From Rhodanobacter soli (GTDB taxonomy: Bacteria > Pseudomonadota > Gammaproteobacteria > Xanthomonadales > Rhodanobacteraceae): a stretch of 64,000 nt of DNA. The first letter of the stretch is position 1, and each line of letters starts with the position of its first letter. Where the stretch lies: assembly GCF_040548735.1 (NCBI RefSeq), contig NZ_JBEPSD010000001.1, positions 868,001 to 932,000 on the forward strand, written 5' to 3'. A program made the position numbers and the translations under genes. Positions 16,773 through 25,907 of this stretch are shown here, piece by piece. Below the pieces are notes generated by a model. It was not told where the DNA came from, made no database searches, and saw only the letters and a list, made by a program, of their open reading frames with translations.

Positions 16773-18416
16773 ATGGCCTTCCTGCAGGATCCGCCGCAAC
16801 TGCCGCACCCGTATCGCAGCGACCGTGCGCTGCTGGCCCTGCTCGATCGTGCGCTGCCGGCGGAGCGCCGCGCGGCGCTGGATGCCGACCTCGATGCGCT
16901 GGGCGACTACGCGCAGATGGCGTGGCAGCGCGCATGCACCACGACGCGGCGCAAGCCGGTGCTGACGCAGTGGGACGCCTGGGGTCAGCGTGTGGACCGC
17001 ATCGAGTTGACGCCGGCGTGGCAGGAAGGCGCGGCGCTGACGACGCGGCATGCCGTGCTGGCCGCCGGCCACGGCGACAGCGCATACGGGCGGCTGGAGG
17101 AATTCGCCCGCGTCTACCTGTACCACCTCGCCAGCGAGTTCTACACCTGCCCGCTGGCGATGACCGACGGCGCCGCCACCGCGATCAAGGCCTCCGGCAA
17201 CCGCGAGCTGATCGAGCGCGTGCTGCCGCATTTCCTCAGCCGCGATCCAGCCACCTTCTGGCTCAGCGGCCAGTGGATGACCGAGACCGCCGGCGGCTCC
17301 GATGTCGGCCACACCGAAACCGTCGCGCGGCAGGATGCCGCCGGGCAATGGCGCCTGTACGGGCGCAAGTGGTTCAGCTCGGCGGTGGTCGGCGAGGCGG
17401 CGCTGGCGCTGGCGCGGCCCGACGGCGCGGCGGCCGCGGGCACCGCGGCGCTGGCGTTGTTCTACGTCGAGACGATGGATGGCGCGCGACGCAAGAGCGA
17501 ACTGGTGATCGACCGCCTGAAGGACAAGCTCGGCACGCAGGAATTGCCCACCGCGGAAATCCATCTCGACGGCCTGCCCGCGTGGCCGCTGGGCGAGCTT
17601 GCCAACGGCGTGCGCCAGGTGGCGCCGATGCTCAACGTCACGCGCACGTGGAACGCGGTCTGTGCGGTCGCCAGCATGGCTCGTGCGATCAGTCTGGCGC
17701 GCGACTTCGCCGAGCGCCGGCGCGCGTTTGGCCGTCCATTGATCGAGCAGCCGCTGCACGCGCAGACGCTGGCCGACATGCAGGCCGAGTTCGAGGGCGC
17801 GTTCGCGCTAGCGTTCGAGATCGCGCAACTGCTGGGCCGGGTCGAGCACGGCGCAGCGCAGCCGCACGAGGCCGCGCTGCTGCGCCTGCTCACGCCGCTG
17901 GCCAAGCTGTGGACCGGCAAGCTGGCGGTGCAGATGTGCTCGGAGGCGCTGGAATGCTTCGGCGGCGCCGGCTACATCGAGGACACCGGCCTGCCGCAGC
18001 TGCTGCGCGACGCGCAGGTGTATGCGATCTGGGAAGGCACCACCAACGTGCTGTCGCTGGACAGCCTGCGCGCGCTGGCCGGCGACAGCCTCGGCGCGTT
18101 GCGCACGGCCTGCGCGGGCTGGCTGGAGGGCAACGACGACATGCACGCGGCCAGCGCGATCCGGCAGACGCTGGACGCCGCGGCGCGCTGGCTCGACCAG
18201 CATGCGGCCGCGCGCGACACGCTGGAGGCCGGCGCGCGCGGCCTCGCCTTCACCCTCGCGCGCTGCGCCGCCGCGGCGCTGCTGGCGCGCCAGGCCACCT
18301 GGTCGGATCGCCACGGCGACCGACGCCCGGCCGCGGCATTGCAACGTTTCGTCAGCCGTGGCCTGGATCGACTGGTGTCGCCGGATGCCGGCAACACCGC
18401 GCTGCTGCTGGGGTAA
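16773..18416 (+). CDS. AidB-like acyl-CoA dehydrogenase family protein
   Basis: 547 aa, the long form typical of AidB relatives rather than about 380-aa catabolic dehydrogenases. Flavin/substrate region: LSGQWMTETAGGSDVGHTET; C-terminal signature: CFGGAGYIEDTGLPQLLRDAQ followed by IWEGTTNVLSLD. AidB protects against DNA alkylation in E. coli, but many homologues have no assigned substrate. The start at 16773 (MAFLQDPPQ) has GGAG 8 nt upstream; an in-frame ATG at 16761 lies inside that region. Confidence 0.9.
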   Translation: MAFLQDPPQLPHPYRSDRALLALLDRALPAERRAALDADLDALGDYAQMAWQRACTTTRRKPVLTQWDAWGQRVDRIELTPAWQEGAALTTRHAVLAAGHGDSAYGRLEEFARVYLYHLASEFYTCPLAMTDGAATAIKASGNRELIERVLPHFLSRDPATFWLSGQWMTETAGGSDVGHTETVARQDAAGQWRLYGRKWFSSAVVGEAALALARPDGAAAAGTAALALFYVETMDGARRKSELVIDRLKDKLGTQELPTAEIHLDGLPAWPLGELANGVRQVAPMLNVTRTWNAVCAVASMARAISLARDFAERRRAFGRPLIEQPLHAQTLADMQAEFEGAFALAFEIAQLLGRVEHGAAQPHEAALLRLLTPLAKLWTGKLAVQMCSEALECFGGAGYIEDTGLPQLLRDAQVYAIWEGTTNVLSLDSLRALAGDSLGALRTACAGWLEGNDDMHAASAIRQTLDAAARWLDQHAAARDTLEAGARGLAFTLARCAAAALLARQATWSDRHGDRRPAAALQRFVSRGLDRLVSPDAGNTALLLG

Positions 18417-18425
18417 TCGATCGCT

Positions 18426-18592
18426 TTGAAGCCCCTCTCCCGCCGGGAGAGGGGTTGGGGTGAGGGTACGGGGCTCGCGTAATCTGCAACGGAGAAGTGC
18501 TGGTTCCGTGCAGCATTCCACATCACGCTGCGCCCGCACCCTCATCCGGCGCTACGCGCCACCTTCTCCCGGAGGGAGAAGGGCTCAGATGG
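18426..18592. repeat. Intergenic palindromic repeats (CTCTCCC/GGGAGAG type)
   Basis: CCCCTCTCCCGCCGGGAGAG followed by GGGTTGGGGTGAGGG, and a second inverted copy ending CACCTTCTCCCGGAGGGAGAAGG, lie between the AidB-like gene and the asparaginase-domain gene. These are typical noncoding repeats of Xanthomonadales chromosomes. No gene is seen in 18417-18709. Confidence 0.75.
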
Positions 18593-18709
18593 TCACCACG
18601 CGCTACGACCTGACACTCTTCCGCCCCCGGGTTCGCGAGCAGGTCTCTCCCCATCCCTCACCCGCAGGCGGGCTAAAATGCCAGCATTCCCTCACACTGG
18701 CCCACCGAC

Positions 18710-19201
18710 ATGCAGCACCTGACCATCGTCACCACCGGCGGCACCATCGACAAGATCTACTTCGACGACAAGTCGGACTACAAGATCGGCGCGCCCCAGA
18801 TCGGCGAGATCCTCGACCAGCTCGGCGTGGCGTTCCAGTTCGACGTGATCCCGATCCTGCGCAAGGACAGCCTGCACATGGGCGCCGAAGACCGCGCGCT
18901 GGTGCGCTCGACGATCGAGGCGCAGCCGCACCGCCACGTGCTGATCACCCACGGCACCGACACCATGGTCGAGACCGCGCGCGAACTGGCCGACATCAAG
19001 GGCAAGGTGATCGTGCTGACCGGCGCGCTGAACCCGGCGCGCTTCCAGGGTTCCGACGCGGTGTTCAACATCGGCTGCGCGGTGGCCGCGGTGCAGACCC
19101 TGCCCGACGGCGTCTACATCACCATGAACGGCCGCGTGTGGGACCCGGCCAAGGTGCGCAAGAACCGCGACGCCAACCGTTTCGAGGAAGTCGCCGGCTG
19201 A
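18710..19201 (+). CDS. Single-domain asparaginase-family protein
   Basis: 163 aa, which is only the N-terminal Rossmann-like half of a type I/II asparaginase (about 330 aa). Both catalytic threonine motifs are present: TTGGTIDKIYF at residues 8-18 and THGTDTMVETA near residue 82. It ends naturally at VWDPAKVRKNRDANRFEEVAG, with no trace of a C-terminal domain downstream. Activity on asparagine is not established. Confidence 0.85.
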   Translation: MQHLTIVTTGGTIDKIYFDDKSDYKIGAPQIGEILDQLGVAFQFDVIPILRKDSLHMGAEDRALVRSTIEAQPHRHVLITHGTDTMVETARELADIKGKVIVLTGALNPARFQGSDAVFNIGCAVAAVQTLPDGVYITMNGRVWDPAKVRKNRDANRFEEVAG

Positions 19202-19213
19202 CTTTCACGCATG

Positions 19214-19245
19214 AAAAACGGGCCCGGTCGATCCGACCGGGCCCG
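19214..19245 (-). terminator. Intrinsic terminator for the M4 protease gene
   Basis: An 11-bp perfect stem (19219-19229 with 19235-19245) is followed on the minus strand by five T residues. It lies 59 bp past the protease stop codon and 13 bp after the convergent asparaginase-domain gene. Confidence 0.85.
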
Positions 19246-19303
19246 CGTTGCAGCCACTGCTCCTTGGGAAAAACGGCGGGTCATCCCTGACCCGTCAGGG
19301 GGC

Positions 19304-21448
19304 TTACCAGTTGGCCACCAGCGACACGCCCGAGAAGGACGTGTAGCCGCGTACCTTGATGTAATAGGTACCCGAGGCCGCACTGAATGAGCAGGTTTCC
19401 GCATTGCCGGTCCGGTACGGGCGGCAGTCGTAGCTGCTGGTGGTCGGGGCGGAGCCCTTCTTCACGTACAGGTCCGCATCGCCCGTGCCGCCGGAGATCG
19501 CGATGGACAGGTTGCTGCCCGTCGGCACCGTCACCGTGTAGCTCAGCTCCTGGCCCGTCGAACCGGCCAGGCCGGTCACCGGCACGCCATCCTGCAGGCC
19601 GCCGGTACCGCCGCCACCGGTGCTGTAGGACGCCTTGACGGTGACGCCGGAGTACGCCGAGTAGCCGTGCACCTTGAGGTAGTACTTGCCCGCACTCGGC
19701 GCGGCCACGGTGCAGCTTTCCGAGTTGCCGGTCTTGTACGGGCGGCAGTCGTAGCTGCTGGTGGTTGGCGCGCTGCCGAACTTGGTGTACAGGTCGGCAT
19801 CGCCGGTGCCGCCGGAGATCGACATCACCAGGTTGCTGGCGCCGGTCGGCACGGTGATGAAGTAGTCGTTGTCGCCGCCCGACGCCGCGGCCACGCCGGT
19901 GACGCCCACGTTGTTCTGCAGCTCGGTGGTGGTACCGCCGCCACCGCCGCCCGAGCAGCTCACGCCCACGCCGGTGAAGGCGGCGATCACGTCGTTCGCG
20001 TTGTAGCCCAGGTCGGTCGCCGCCGACTGCACGCCGCAGGCGCCGGAGTTGAAGGTGGCGGTGGTCGTCCAGTACGACTTGTTGGCGAGCGCGAAGGCCT
20101 GGAACGCCTTCTTCACGTCCCAACCCGCGGTCTTGGCCAGCAGGCAGAACGCCTTGTTGTACACGCCGCTGGTGTAGTGCACGTCCATGCTGGAGGTGTA
20201 GTTGGCCGCGTTGTCGATCGAGCCGCCGTCCTGCGGCGGGTTGCACATGTAGCGCAGCGCATCACCGATGCCGGCGCTGGTCTTGACGATATCGCGCCCG
20301 ACCAGGAAATCCGCCGCACCGCGATCGTAGAACTCGGCCGCTTCGCCGGCGATGTCCGAGTACGCCTCGTTCATGCCGCCGGACTGGCCGCTGTACTCCA
20401 GGCCCGAGTTCTGCTCGGTGTAGCCGTGGCTGATCTCGTGGCTGGTCACGTCCAGCGACACCAGCGGGTAGAACGTGCTGGCGCCGTCGCCGAAGTACAT
20501 CGCGCTGCCGTCCCAGAACGCGTTCTCGTAGTTCGACTTGTAGTGCACCTTCATCACCAGCTGGATGCTCAGCGGCGGCGCACCGGTGTAGGCGGTGTAC
20601 ATGTCATGCACGACGCCGCCGAAATGGTGCGCGTCGTTGACCGGCGAGTAGGCGCCGTTGATCGCGTCGGTGTCGCTGTTCGGGCAGGTGAAGCTGACCA
20701 CCGAACCGCCGCTGGTGCCGTGGTTGAGGTTGTAGGTCTTGACGTTGGTGTTGACCAGCGTGCAGGTGCTGCCGGACTGGGTCACGTCGAGCGCGGCGTA
20801 GTCGGTGCCGTAGAGGTACTTGCCGGTCTTGGTGTTGCCGCCGGGGCCGGTGGCGGAAGCATCGGTCAGGCCGTTCCAGCTGCGGATCACCTCGCCGGTG
20901 TTGGCGTCGACGATCGCGGTCGGGCGCGACGGATTCGCGCCGCCGACGAAGTAGGACACGCGGTAGACCAGGCGTGCCGTGCCGCTGTCCTGCGGATACA
21001 CGAACAGGTCGGTCATCTGGTTGCTGATGGCGGCGCCACCGATCAGGGTGGTGTGCGCGTGCGACTGCAGCGCCGCGATGGCGCGGGCGGCGGACAGCTT
21101 CGGCGCGACCGAGGCCAGGCCGAGCTGGGCGTCCTGCATCAGTTCGCCCGTGGCACGCAGCGCATTGCCATTGGCATCCTGCACCACGGCAATGCTGCGG
21201 CCGTAAACCGGCACGCCGCGGAACATCTGCTGCTGGCGCACGACCTTGCGCCCGCCGGGGATGGCCACCGAACTGCGCGGCACCAGCGACATGTTCTGGC
21301 CAAGGTTCAGGTGGGCGGCCAGCGAACTGGCCGGCACCGCACCGAGATCCTGTGCATGCAAGGTCTTCGTGTTGGCGGCGGTGGCCACGGACGCGGTGGC
21401 CATGCCGATCGCGGCAACCAGCAATTTCAGACGGTAATGATTGGGCAT
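19304..21448 (-). CDS. Secreted M4-family (thermolysin/elastase-like) metalloprotease with two PPC domains
   Basis: 714 aa. Signal peptide 1-25 (ending VATA); FTP/PepSY-type propeptide about 35-190; M4 catalytic domain about 205-500 with zinc motif HEISH (337-341), third ligand Glu361 in NEAYSD and active-site His424 in DVHYTSG. Two pre-peptidase C-terminal (PPC) domains follow glycine-rich linkers at about 510-608 and 620-714, each with GGTGDADLY and SSYDCRPY. The PPC domains are usually cleaved after export. It is an extracellular broad-specificity protease, probably exported by type II secretion (inferred). Confidence 0.96.
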   Translation of the reverse strand: MPNHYRLKLLVAAIGMATASVATAANTKTLHAQDLGAVPASSLAAHLNLGQNMSLVPRSSVAIPGGRKVVRQQQMFRGVPVYGRSIAVVQDANGNALRATGELMQDAQLGLASVAPKLSAARAIAALQSHAHTTLIGGAAISNQMTDLFVYPQDSGTARLVYRVSYFVGGANPSRPTAIVDANTGEVIRSWNGLTDASATGPGGNTKTGKYLYGTDYAALDVTQSGSTCTLVNTNVKTYNLNHGTSGGSVVSFTCPNSDTDAINGAYSPVNDAHHFGGVVHDMYTAYTGAPPLSIQLVMKVHYKSNYENAFWDGSAMYFGDGASTFYPLVSLDVTSHEISHGYTEQNSGLEYSGQSGGMNEAYSDIAGEAAEFYDRGAADFLVGRDIVKTSAGIGDALRYMCNPPQDGGSIDNAANYTSSMDVHYTSGVYNKAFCLLAKTAGWDVKKAFQAFALANKSYWTTTATFNSGACGVQSAATDLGYNANDVIAAFTGVGVSCSGGGGGGTTTELQNNVGVTGVAAASGGDNDYFITVPTGASNLVMSISGGTGDADLYTKFGSAPTTSSYDCRPYKTGNSESCTVAAPSAGKYYLKVHGYSAYSGVTVKASYSTGGGGTGGLQDGVPVTGLAGSTGQELSYTVTVPTGSNLSIAISGGTGDADLYVKKGSAPTTSSYDCRPYRTGNAETCSFSAASGTYYIKVRGYTSFSGVSLVANW

Positions 21449-21520
21449 TGAAAACTCCTAGACGCTATTTTTTGGGGACAAACGAGCCCGATGCGGCCGC
21501 GTGGACCCCATGCAAGAATT

Positions 21521-21548
21521 GCCGTGCGAGGCACGGCCCCTTTTTTTT
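21521..21548 (+). terminator. Rightward intrinsic terminator with no upstream gene
   Basis: GCCGTGC and GCACGGC form a 7-bp stem with a GAG loop, followed by CCC and eight T residues. No rightward gene ends here: the M4 gene runs the other way from 21448. It may end a small RNA or an antisense transcript starting in 21449-21520. The rest of 21549-21939 shows no supported gene. Confidence 0.65.
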
Positions 21549-21939
21549 CGTGTGCTGTCTAGCGATCCCAAAATACGTCCGGATCGGCTGCCTCCCCCTG
21601 GCACTCCATTGCACGGGCAGCGCGTGGACGCGTAACTGCAAGACGGCGATCAGGCCGCCAAAGGATCATCCGTCAACCTCCCCGATGACGAATCCGGTTA
21701 CGTTATTCCTTGCGAACCATCGCAACAATCTGACTTTTTCCTACGATGGGTGACGGCAGTCACAGGACGTGGCATCTGCGTCGTCACGGACGTGAATGAT
21801 GCGCGAAGGAAAAGTGGCGGTGCGTGCGATACGCAGCCGCGTGCACGAAGTCACGTGTCGTGATCGACCGTCATGTCGGAACGGAGGGAATGCGCGCGGC
21901 CGGGAAGTCTCCGGCAACTTTCGCGGGCACCACGGCAGC

Positions 21940-22497
21940 TCAGAGCATGCCGGTTTCGAGCTTCGCCGCGTCGGACATCATCGAATGGCTCCACGGCGGG
22001 TCGAACACCAGGTCCACATCCGCCTCGACCACCGTGGGAATCATCTCCAACTTGGTGCGTGCGTCGTCGACCAGGATGTCGCCCATGCCGCAGCCGGGCG
22101 CGGTCAGGGTGAGCTTCACGTAGACCTTGCGCTCGCCGGATTCGGTCTGCTCCAGGCTGAGGTCGTAGACCAGCCCCAGTTCGACCACGTTCACCGGGAT
22201 CTCCGGATCGAACACGGTGCGCAACTGGTCCCACGCCAGTTTTTCCACGTCCGCGTCGGTGGCGTCCGCCGGCACCTCGATCGGCGCCGGTCGTTCCTTG
22301 CCCAGGGCGTCGGCGTCGTCGCCGGCGATGCGGAACAGGTTGCCTTCCACGTAGACGGTGAAGCTGCCGCCCAGCGCCTGTGTGATGTAGCCGATCTGGC
22401 CGGCCGGCAGGGTCACCACGTCGCCTTGCGGCACCATCACGGCGCTGCAATCACGCACCAGGGTGAAAGGTTCGCTGCTCAGACTGAAACCACTCAT
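21940..22497 (-). CDS. sufT: Putative Fe-S cluster assembly protein SufT
   Basis: 185 aa starting at MSGFSLSSEPF. An N-terminal SufT-specific part (VPQGDVVTLPAGQIGYITQ, GGSFTVYVEGNLFRI) precedes a DUF59/MIP18 domain with VFDPEIPVNVVELGLVYDL and LTAPGCGMGDIL. SufT acts in Fe-S cluster maturation as an accessory factor. No other suf genes are in the window. Confidence 0.93.
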   Translation of the reverse strand: MSGFSLSSEPFTLVRDCSAVMVPQGDVVTLPAGQIGYITQALGGSFTVYVEGNLFRIAGDDADALGKERPAPIEVPADATDADVEKLAWDQLRTVFDPEIPVNVVELGLVYDLSLEQTESGERKVYVKLTLTAPGCGMGDILVDDARTKLEMIPTVVEADVDLVFDPPWSHSMMSDAAKLETGML

Positions 22498-22681
22498 GCC
22501 AACGCCAATCCTGTATCTGCGGGCACGGCCATGCGTCGAACCCTGGTTGTCTATTATGCCGCCCGCCGCATGCGACCGCTTGTCCCAGATCAGGCCGGAA
22601 TCACCGGAACTCAAGGGATGCCCGCCGACGACACGTTATGATGGCCGCTTTATCCGACGGAAAAACGCATGCGCCCTGCCG

Positions 22682-22949
22682 AGAGCCTGTTCATGATCTC
22701 CAAGTGCCCCGCGTTGCCATCGAGTGGCCGCCAGGTGGTAGTGCGTGGCGCAGCGCCTGACTGGCCGTCAGGTCAAGCCGCGCGCTGCCGCATGGCGGCC
22801 ACTCGATGGCAACCCGAAGGGCCGGGTCTGTTTGCCCGCATGCCGGCGTCATCACTCGGTCGTGGACGGACGTCCACTCCTTCGTTCTTCCTTGGCCTGC
22901 GCGCAAACAGCTCCCGGCGCGAGGCACTTGGAGATCATGAACAGGCTCT
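22682..22949. repeat. Nested inverted-repeat element (268 bp)
   Basis: Outer 27-bp arms at 22682-22708 and 22923-22949 are perfect reverse complements (AGAGCCTGTTCATGATCTCC... and its complement). Inner 21-bp arms at 22713-22733 and 22793-22813 are also perfect. Smaller stems occur inside: CCTGAC/GTCAGG near 22760, GTGGAC/GTCCAC near 22863, and CTGTTTGC paired with GCAAACAG. The whole folds into a multibranched structure. No protein-coding gene is convincing inside. It could be a MITE-like element or a structured RNA. Confidence 0.85.
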
Positions 22950-22964
22950 AACGTGTCATCGCCG

Positions 22965-23393
22965 ATGAGCGTGCGCACCGTATCGCTGTCGGTGTTCGTG
23001 CTGTTCAGCGCCGCCATGCTGGGACTGGCCGCCGGCGCCGTATGGATGGTGGCGGCGTTGTATCTGCGGCACCCGCTGCCGTGGCTGGCGCTACCGATCG
23101 GCGCGCTGCTGGCCTGGACCATTCGCGCCTGCGTGCGCCCGGCCGGCACCGTCGCGGCGCTGCTGGCGGCAGGCGCCACTCTGCTGGCCGCGTTCTACGT
23201 CAACATGCTGATCGCCGGCGTGCTGATCGCCGGCAACATGGGCATGGGCCTGATCGCGGCGATGCGCACCGCCGGCGTCGGCATGCTGTGGCAACTGGCA
23301 CGGATGGCGCTGTCGCCGGCGGACATGGCCTGCGCCGTGCTGGGCATGCTGCTGGCCGCGTGGCTGGCCTGGCGCAAGCCGCGCCGGCGTTGA
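22965..23393 (+). CDS. Small integral membrane protein of unknown function
   Basis: 142 aa from ATG 22965 (an in-frame GTG at 22953 would add four residues and touches the inverted-repeat element). About four membrane helices and a basic C-terminus (WRKPRRR). I do not recognise a family. It converges on pntB, whose stop lies 16 bp away. Confidence 0.7.
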   Translation: MSVRTVSLSVFVLFSAAMLGLAAGAVWMVAALYLRHPLPWLALPIGALLAWTIRACVRPAGTVAALLAAGATLLAAFYVNMLIAGVLIAGNMGMGLIAAMRTAGVGMLWQLARMALSPADMACAVLGMLLAAWLAWRKPRRR

Positions 23394-23409
23394 AGCGGCC
23401 CAGCGCCGG

Positions 23410-24867
23410 TCAGGCGTCGATCTCCTTCAGCGACGCCACCAGTTCGCCCACCGCCGCCTGGCCGTCGCCGTACAGCATGCGCGTGTTGTCGGCGTAGAAC
23501 AGCGCGTTCTCGATGCCGGCGAAACCGGTGCCCTTGCCGCGCTTGATCACGATCACGTGTTTCGCGTTGCCCACGTCGAGAATCGGCATGCCGTAGATCG
23601 GCGACGCCGGATCGGTTTTCGCCAGCGGGTTGACCACGTCGTTCGCGCCGATCACCAGCGCCACGTCGGTGGCGGGGAATTCCGGGTTGATGTCGTCCAT
23701 GTCGGCGATCAGGTCGTACGGCACGCCGGCCTCGGCCAGCAGCACGTTCATGTGCCCGGGCATGCGGCCGGCCACCGGGTGGATCGCGAACTTCACTTTC
23801 ACCCCGCGCTTGATCAGGAGCTGGGCGAATTCCCACACCTTGTGCTGCGCCTGCGCCACCGCCAGGCCGTAGCCGGGCACGATCACCACGCGCTCGGCGT
23901 ACGCCATCATCACCGCCGCGTCGCTGGCGTCGATCGGCTTCTGGGCGCCCTCGATCGCCTGCGCCTCGCCGCCGCCGGCGCCGAAACTGCCGAACAGCAC
24001 GTTGCCGATCGAGCGGTTCATCGCCTTGGCCATCAGCTGGGTCAGCAGCGTACCGGCCGCGCCGACCACGGTGCCGGCGATGATCATCGCCTCGTTGCCC
24101 AGCACGAAGCCCTCGAACGCCACCGCCAGGCCGGTGAACGCGTTGTACAGCGAGATCACCACCGGCATGTCGGCGCCGCCGATCGGCAAGGTCATCATCA
24201 GGCCGAACAGCAGCGCCAGCGCGAAGAACAGTGCGATCAACGGCACGCTGACGTGACCCGTCGCGAGCAGGATGCCCACGACCACCGCCGCCGCCAGCAG
24301 CAACAGGTTCACCGCACGCTGGCCGGGGAACACGAAGCGCTTGTCCAGCCAGCCCTGCAGCTTGGCGAACGCGATCAGCGAGCCGGAGAAACTCACCGCG
24401 CCGATCAGCGCACCGAGCACGCCCAGCGCCAGCTCGGTCGGCGACAGCGCGGGCGGCAAGCCGTTCACCGCCCAGGCCTCCGGCCGCAGCGGCGAGGTAT
24501 CCGGCACCGCCTGCAGCAGGCCCAGCCCGCGTGCGTAGCCGATCAGCTCGACCGCGCCGATCGCCGCCGCCGCACCGCCGCCCATGCCGTTGTACAGCGC
24601 CACCATCTGCGGCATCGCGGTCATCGCCACGCGGCGGCCGCTCCACCAGGCGGCGGCCACGCCGATCAGCACCGCAGCGACGATCAGTCCGCGGTTGTGC
24701 ATGTCCGGCAGGAAGAACGTGGCCAGCACCGCCAGCAGCATGCCGAAGCCGGCCCAGACGATGCCGCCGCGCGCGGTGCGCGGCGAGCTCATGCGTTTGA
24801 GACCCAGGATGAACAGCAGCGCGGCGAGGAAATAACAGGCCTTGATCACGGTGGGCAGCCAGCTCAT
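23410..24867 (-). CDS. pntB: NAD(P) transhydrogenase subunit beta
   Basis: 485 aa. N-terminal membrane domain with eight or nine helices, then the NADP(H)-binding domain III with VPGYGLAVAQAQHKVWEF, the HPVAGRMPGHMNVLLAEA loop and VIGANDVVNP. It couples proton entry to hydride transfer from NADH to NADP+. The ATG overlaps the stop of pntAB (TGATG). Confidence 0.97.
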   Translation of the reverse strand: MSWLPTVIKACYFLAALLFILGLKRMSSPRTARGGIVWAGFGMLLAVLATFFLPDMHNRGLIVAAVLIGVAAAWWSGRRVAMTAMPQMVALYNGMGGGAAAAIGAVELIGYARGLGLLQAVPDTSPLRPEAWAVNGLPPALSPTELALGVLGALIGAVSFSGSLIAFAKLQGWLDKRFVFPGQRAVNLLLLAAAVVVGILLATGHVSVPLIALFFALALLFGLMMTLPIGGADMPVVISLYNAFTGLAVAFEGFVLGNEAMIIAGTVVGAAGTLLTQLMAKAMNRSIGNVLFGSFGAGGGEAQAIEGAQKPIDASDAAVMMAYAERVVIVPGYGLAVAQAQHKVWEFAQLLIKRGVKVKFAIHPVAGRMPGHMNVLLAEAGVPYDLIADMDDINPEFPATDVALVIGANDVVNPLAKTDPASPIYGMPILDVGNAKHVIVIKRGKGTGFAGIENALFYADNTRMLYGDGQAAVGELVASLKEIDA

Positions 24868-25172
24868 CACTTCGCTCCCTTGCCGGCATCCGGCTTGCTG
24901 GACTTGAACATCTCCAGCATCCGTTCGGTCACCACGTAGCCGCCGGCGGCGTTGCCCGCGCCCAGCAGCACGCCGATGAAGCCGATCGTCATCTCGAATG
25001 GCGTCTGCGCATGGCCTAGTGCGATCATCGCCCCAACCAGCACAATGCCGTGCACGAAGTTGGACCCGGACATCAGCGGCGTGTGTAGGATCACCGGCAC
25101 CCGCGCGATGATTTCATAGCCGGTAAACGCGGCCAGCATGAAGATATACAGCGCCAGGAAACCGTCGATCAT
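24867..25172 (-). CDS. pntAB: NAD(P) transhydrogenase subunit alpha, membrane part (alpha 2)
   Basis: 101 aa with three to four membrane helices (LYIFMLAAFTGYEII, GIVLVGAMIALGH, GFIGVLLGAGNAAGGYVVTERML). It corresponds to the short alpha-2 subunit of three-subunit transhydrogenases. It is coupled to pntB but separated from alpha 1 by a 1.7-kb block on the opposite strand. Confidence 0.93.
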   Translation of the reverse strand: MIDGFLALYIFMLAAFTGYEIIARVPVILHTPLMSGSNFVHGIVLVGAMIALGHAQTPFEMTIGFIGVLLGAGNAAGGYVVTERMLEMFKSSKPDAGKGAK

Positions 25173-25322
25173 GACCCCATCCCCCGTGAGAGCCGCCCGC
25201 CAGGACGTCGAATCCGCATCATACGGGTGCAGGTCAACCCGTGCGAGCCTGCCGCGTTGAACATCGGGAACCCACCGACGGAGCCCGAGGATGCTTCACC
25301 CGACGCCGCGGCTGACGAGTCC

Positions 25323-25907
25323 ATGAACAGCGTAGCCGGCACGCTCGACACGGACCTGCTCGGCGACGCCCGCGAAACGCCCGCCACGCTGGATGCGTTC
25401 CTGGCGCAGGTCGAGCGGCGCGCGTTCCGCATGGCCGAGTTGCAGCTGCGCCATCGCGAGGACGCCATGGACGCCGTGCAGGACGCCATGCTGCGGCTGG
25501 TCAGGCATTACCGCGACAAGCCTGCCGCGGAATGGGCGCCGCTGTTCTGGGGCATCCTGCGCCGGCGCGTCGTCGACCTGCAGCGCCGCCGCAAGGTGCG
25601 CTCGATCGTGGTGGGTTGGCTCGGCGGTGGCCGCGACGACGACGGCGACGAACTGCCCGCGTGGGAGCCGGCGGACCCCGGCCAGGATCCGCTGGGCCGC
25701 CTGCACGACGTGCAGTCGTATGCGGACATGGCCGCCGCGGTCAGGCAGCTGCCGCGGCGCCAGCGCGAGGCCTTCATGCTGCGCATGCTGGAAGGACTGG
25801 ACGTGGCCGAAACCGCCCGCGCCATGGGCTGCTCCGAAGGCAGCGTGAAAACCCATCTGTCGCGCGCGATACACCATCTGCGCGACCAACTGGAGGACTG
25901 GCGATGA
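25323..25907 (+). CDS. RNA polymerase sigma-70 family (ECF-type) sigma factor
   Basis: 194 aa from MNSVAGTLD (longer in-frame starts upstream look unlikely). Sigma region 2 is at HREDAMDAVQDAMLRLVRHY, with a region 4 helix-turn-helix at LPRRQREAFMLRMLEGLDVAETA and CSEGSVKTHLSRAIHHLR. It overlaps the next gene at ATGA, forming a sigma/anti-sigma-like unit. The regulon is unknown. Confidence 0.9.
   Translation: MNSVAGTLDTDLLGDARETPATLDAFLAQVERRAFRMAELQLRHREDAMDAVQDAMLRLVRHYRDKPAAEWAPLFWGILRRRVVDLQRRRKVRSIVVGWLGGGRDDDGDELPAWEPADPGQDPLGRLHDVQSYADMAAAVRQLPRRQREAFMLRMLEGLDVAETARAMGCSEGSVKTHLSRAIHHLRDQLEDWR

Noticed and set aside
19667..21451. 594-aa open frame antisense to the M4 protease
   Set aside because: Composition (V, G, A, H, R repeats) is the antisense of the protease coding sequence; no ribosome-binding site or family signal.
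21796..22641. Rightward open frame antisense to sufT
   Set aside because: Shadow composition and full overlap with sufT; no start context.
23557..24939. 460-aa open frame antisense to pntB
   Set aside because: Histidine/arginine-rich shadow of a well-identified membrane protein gene.
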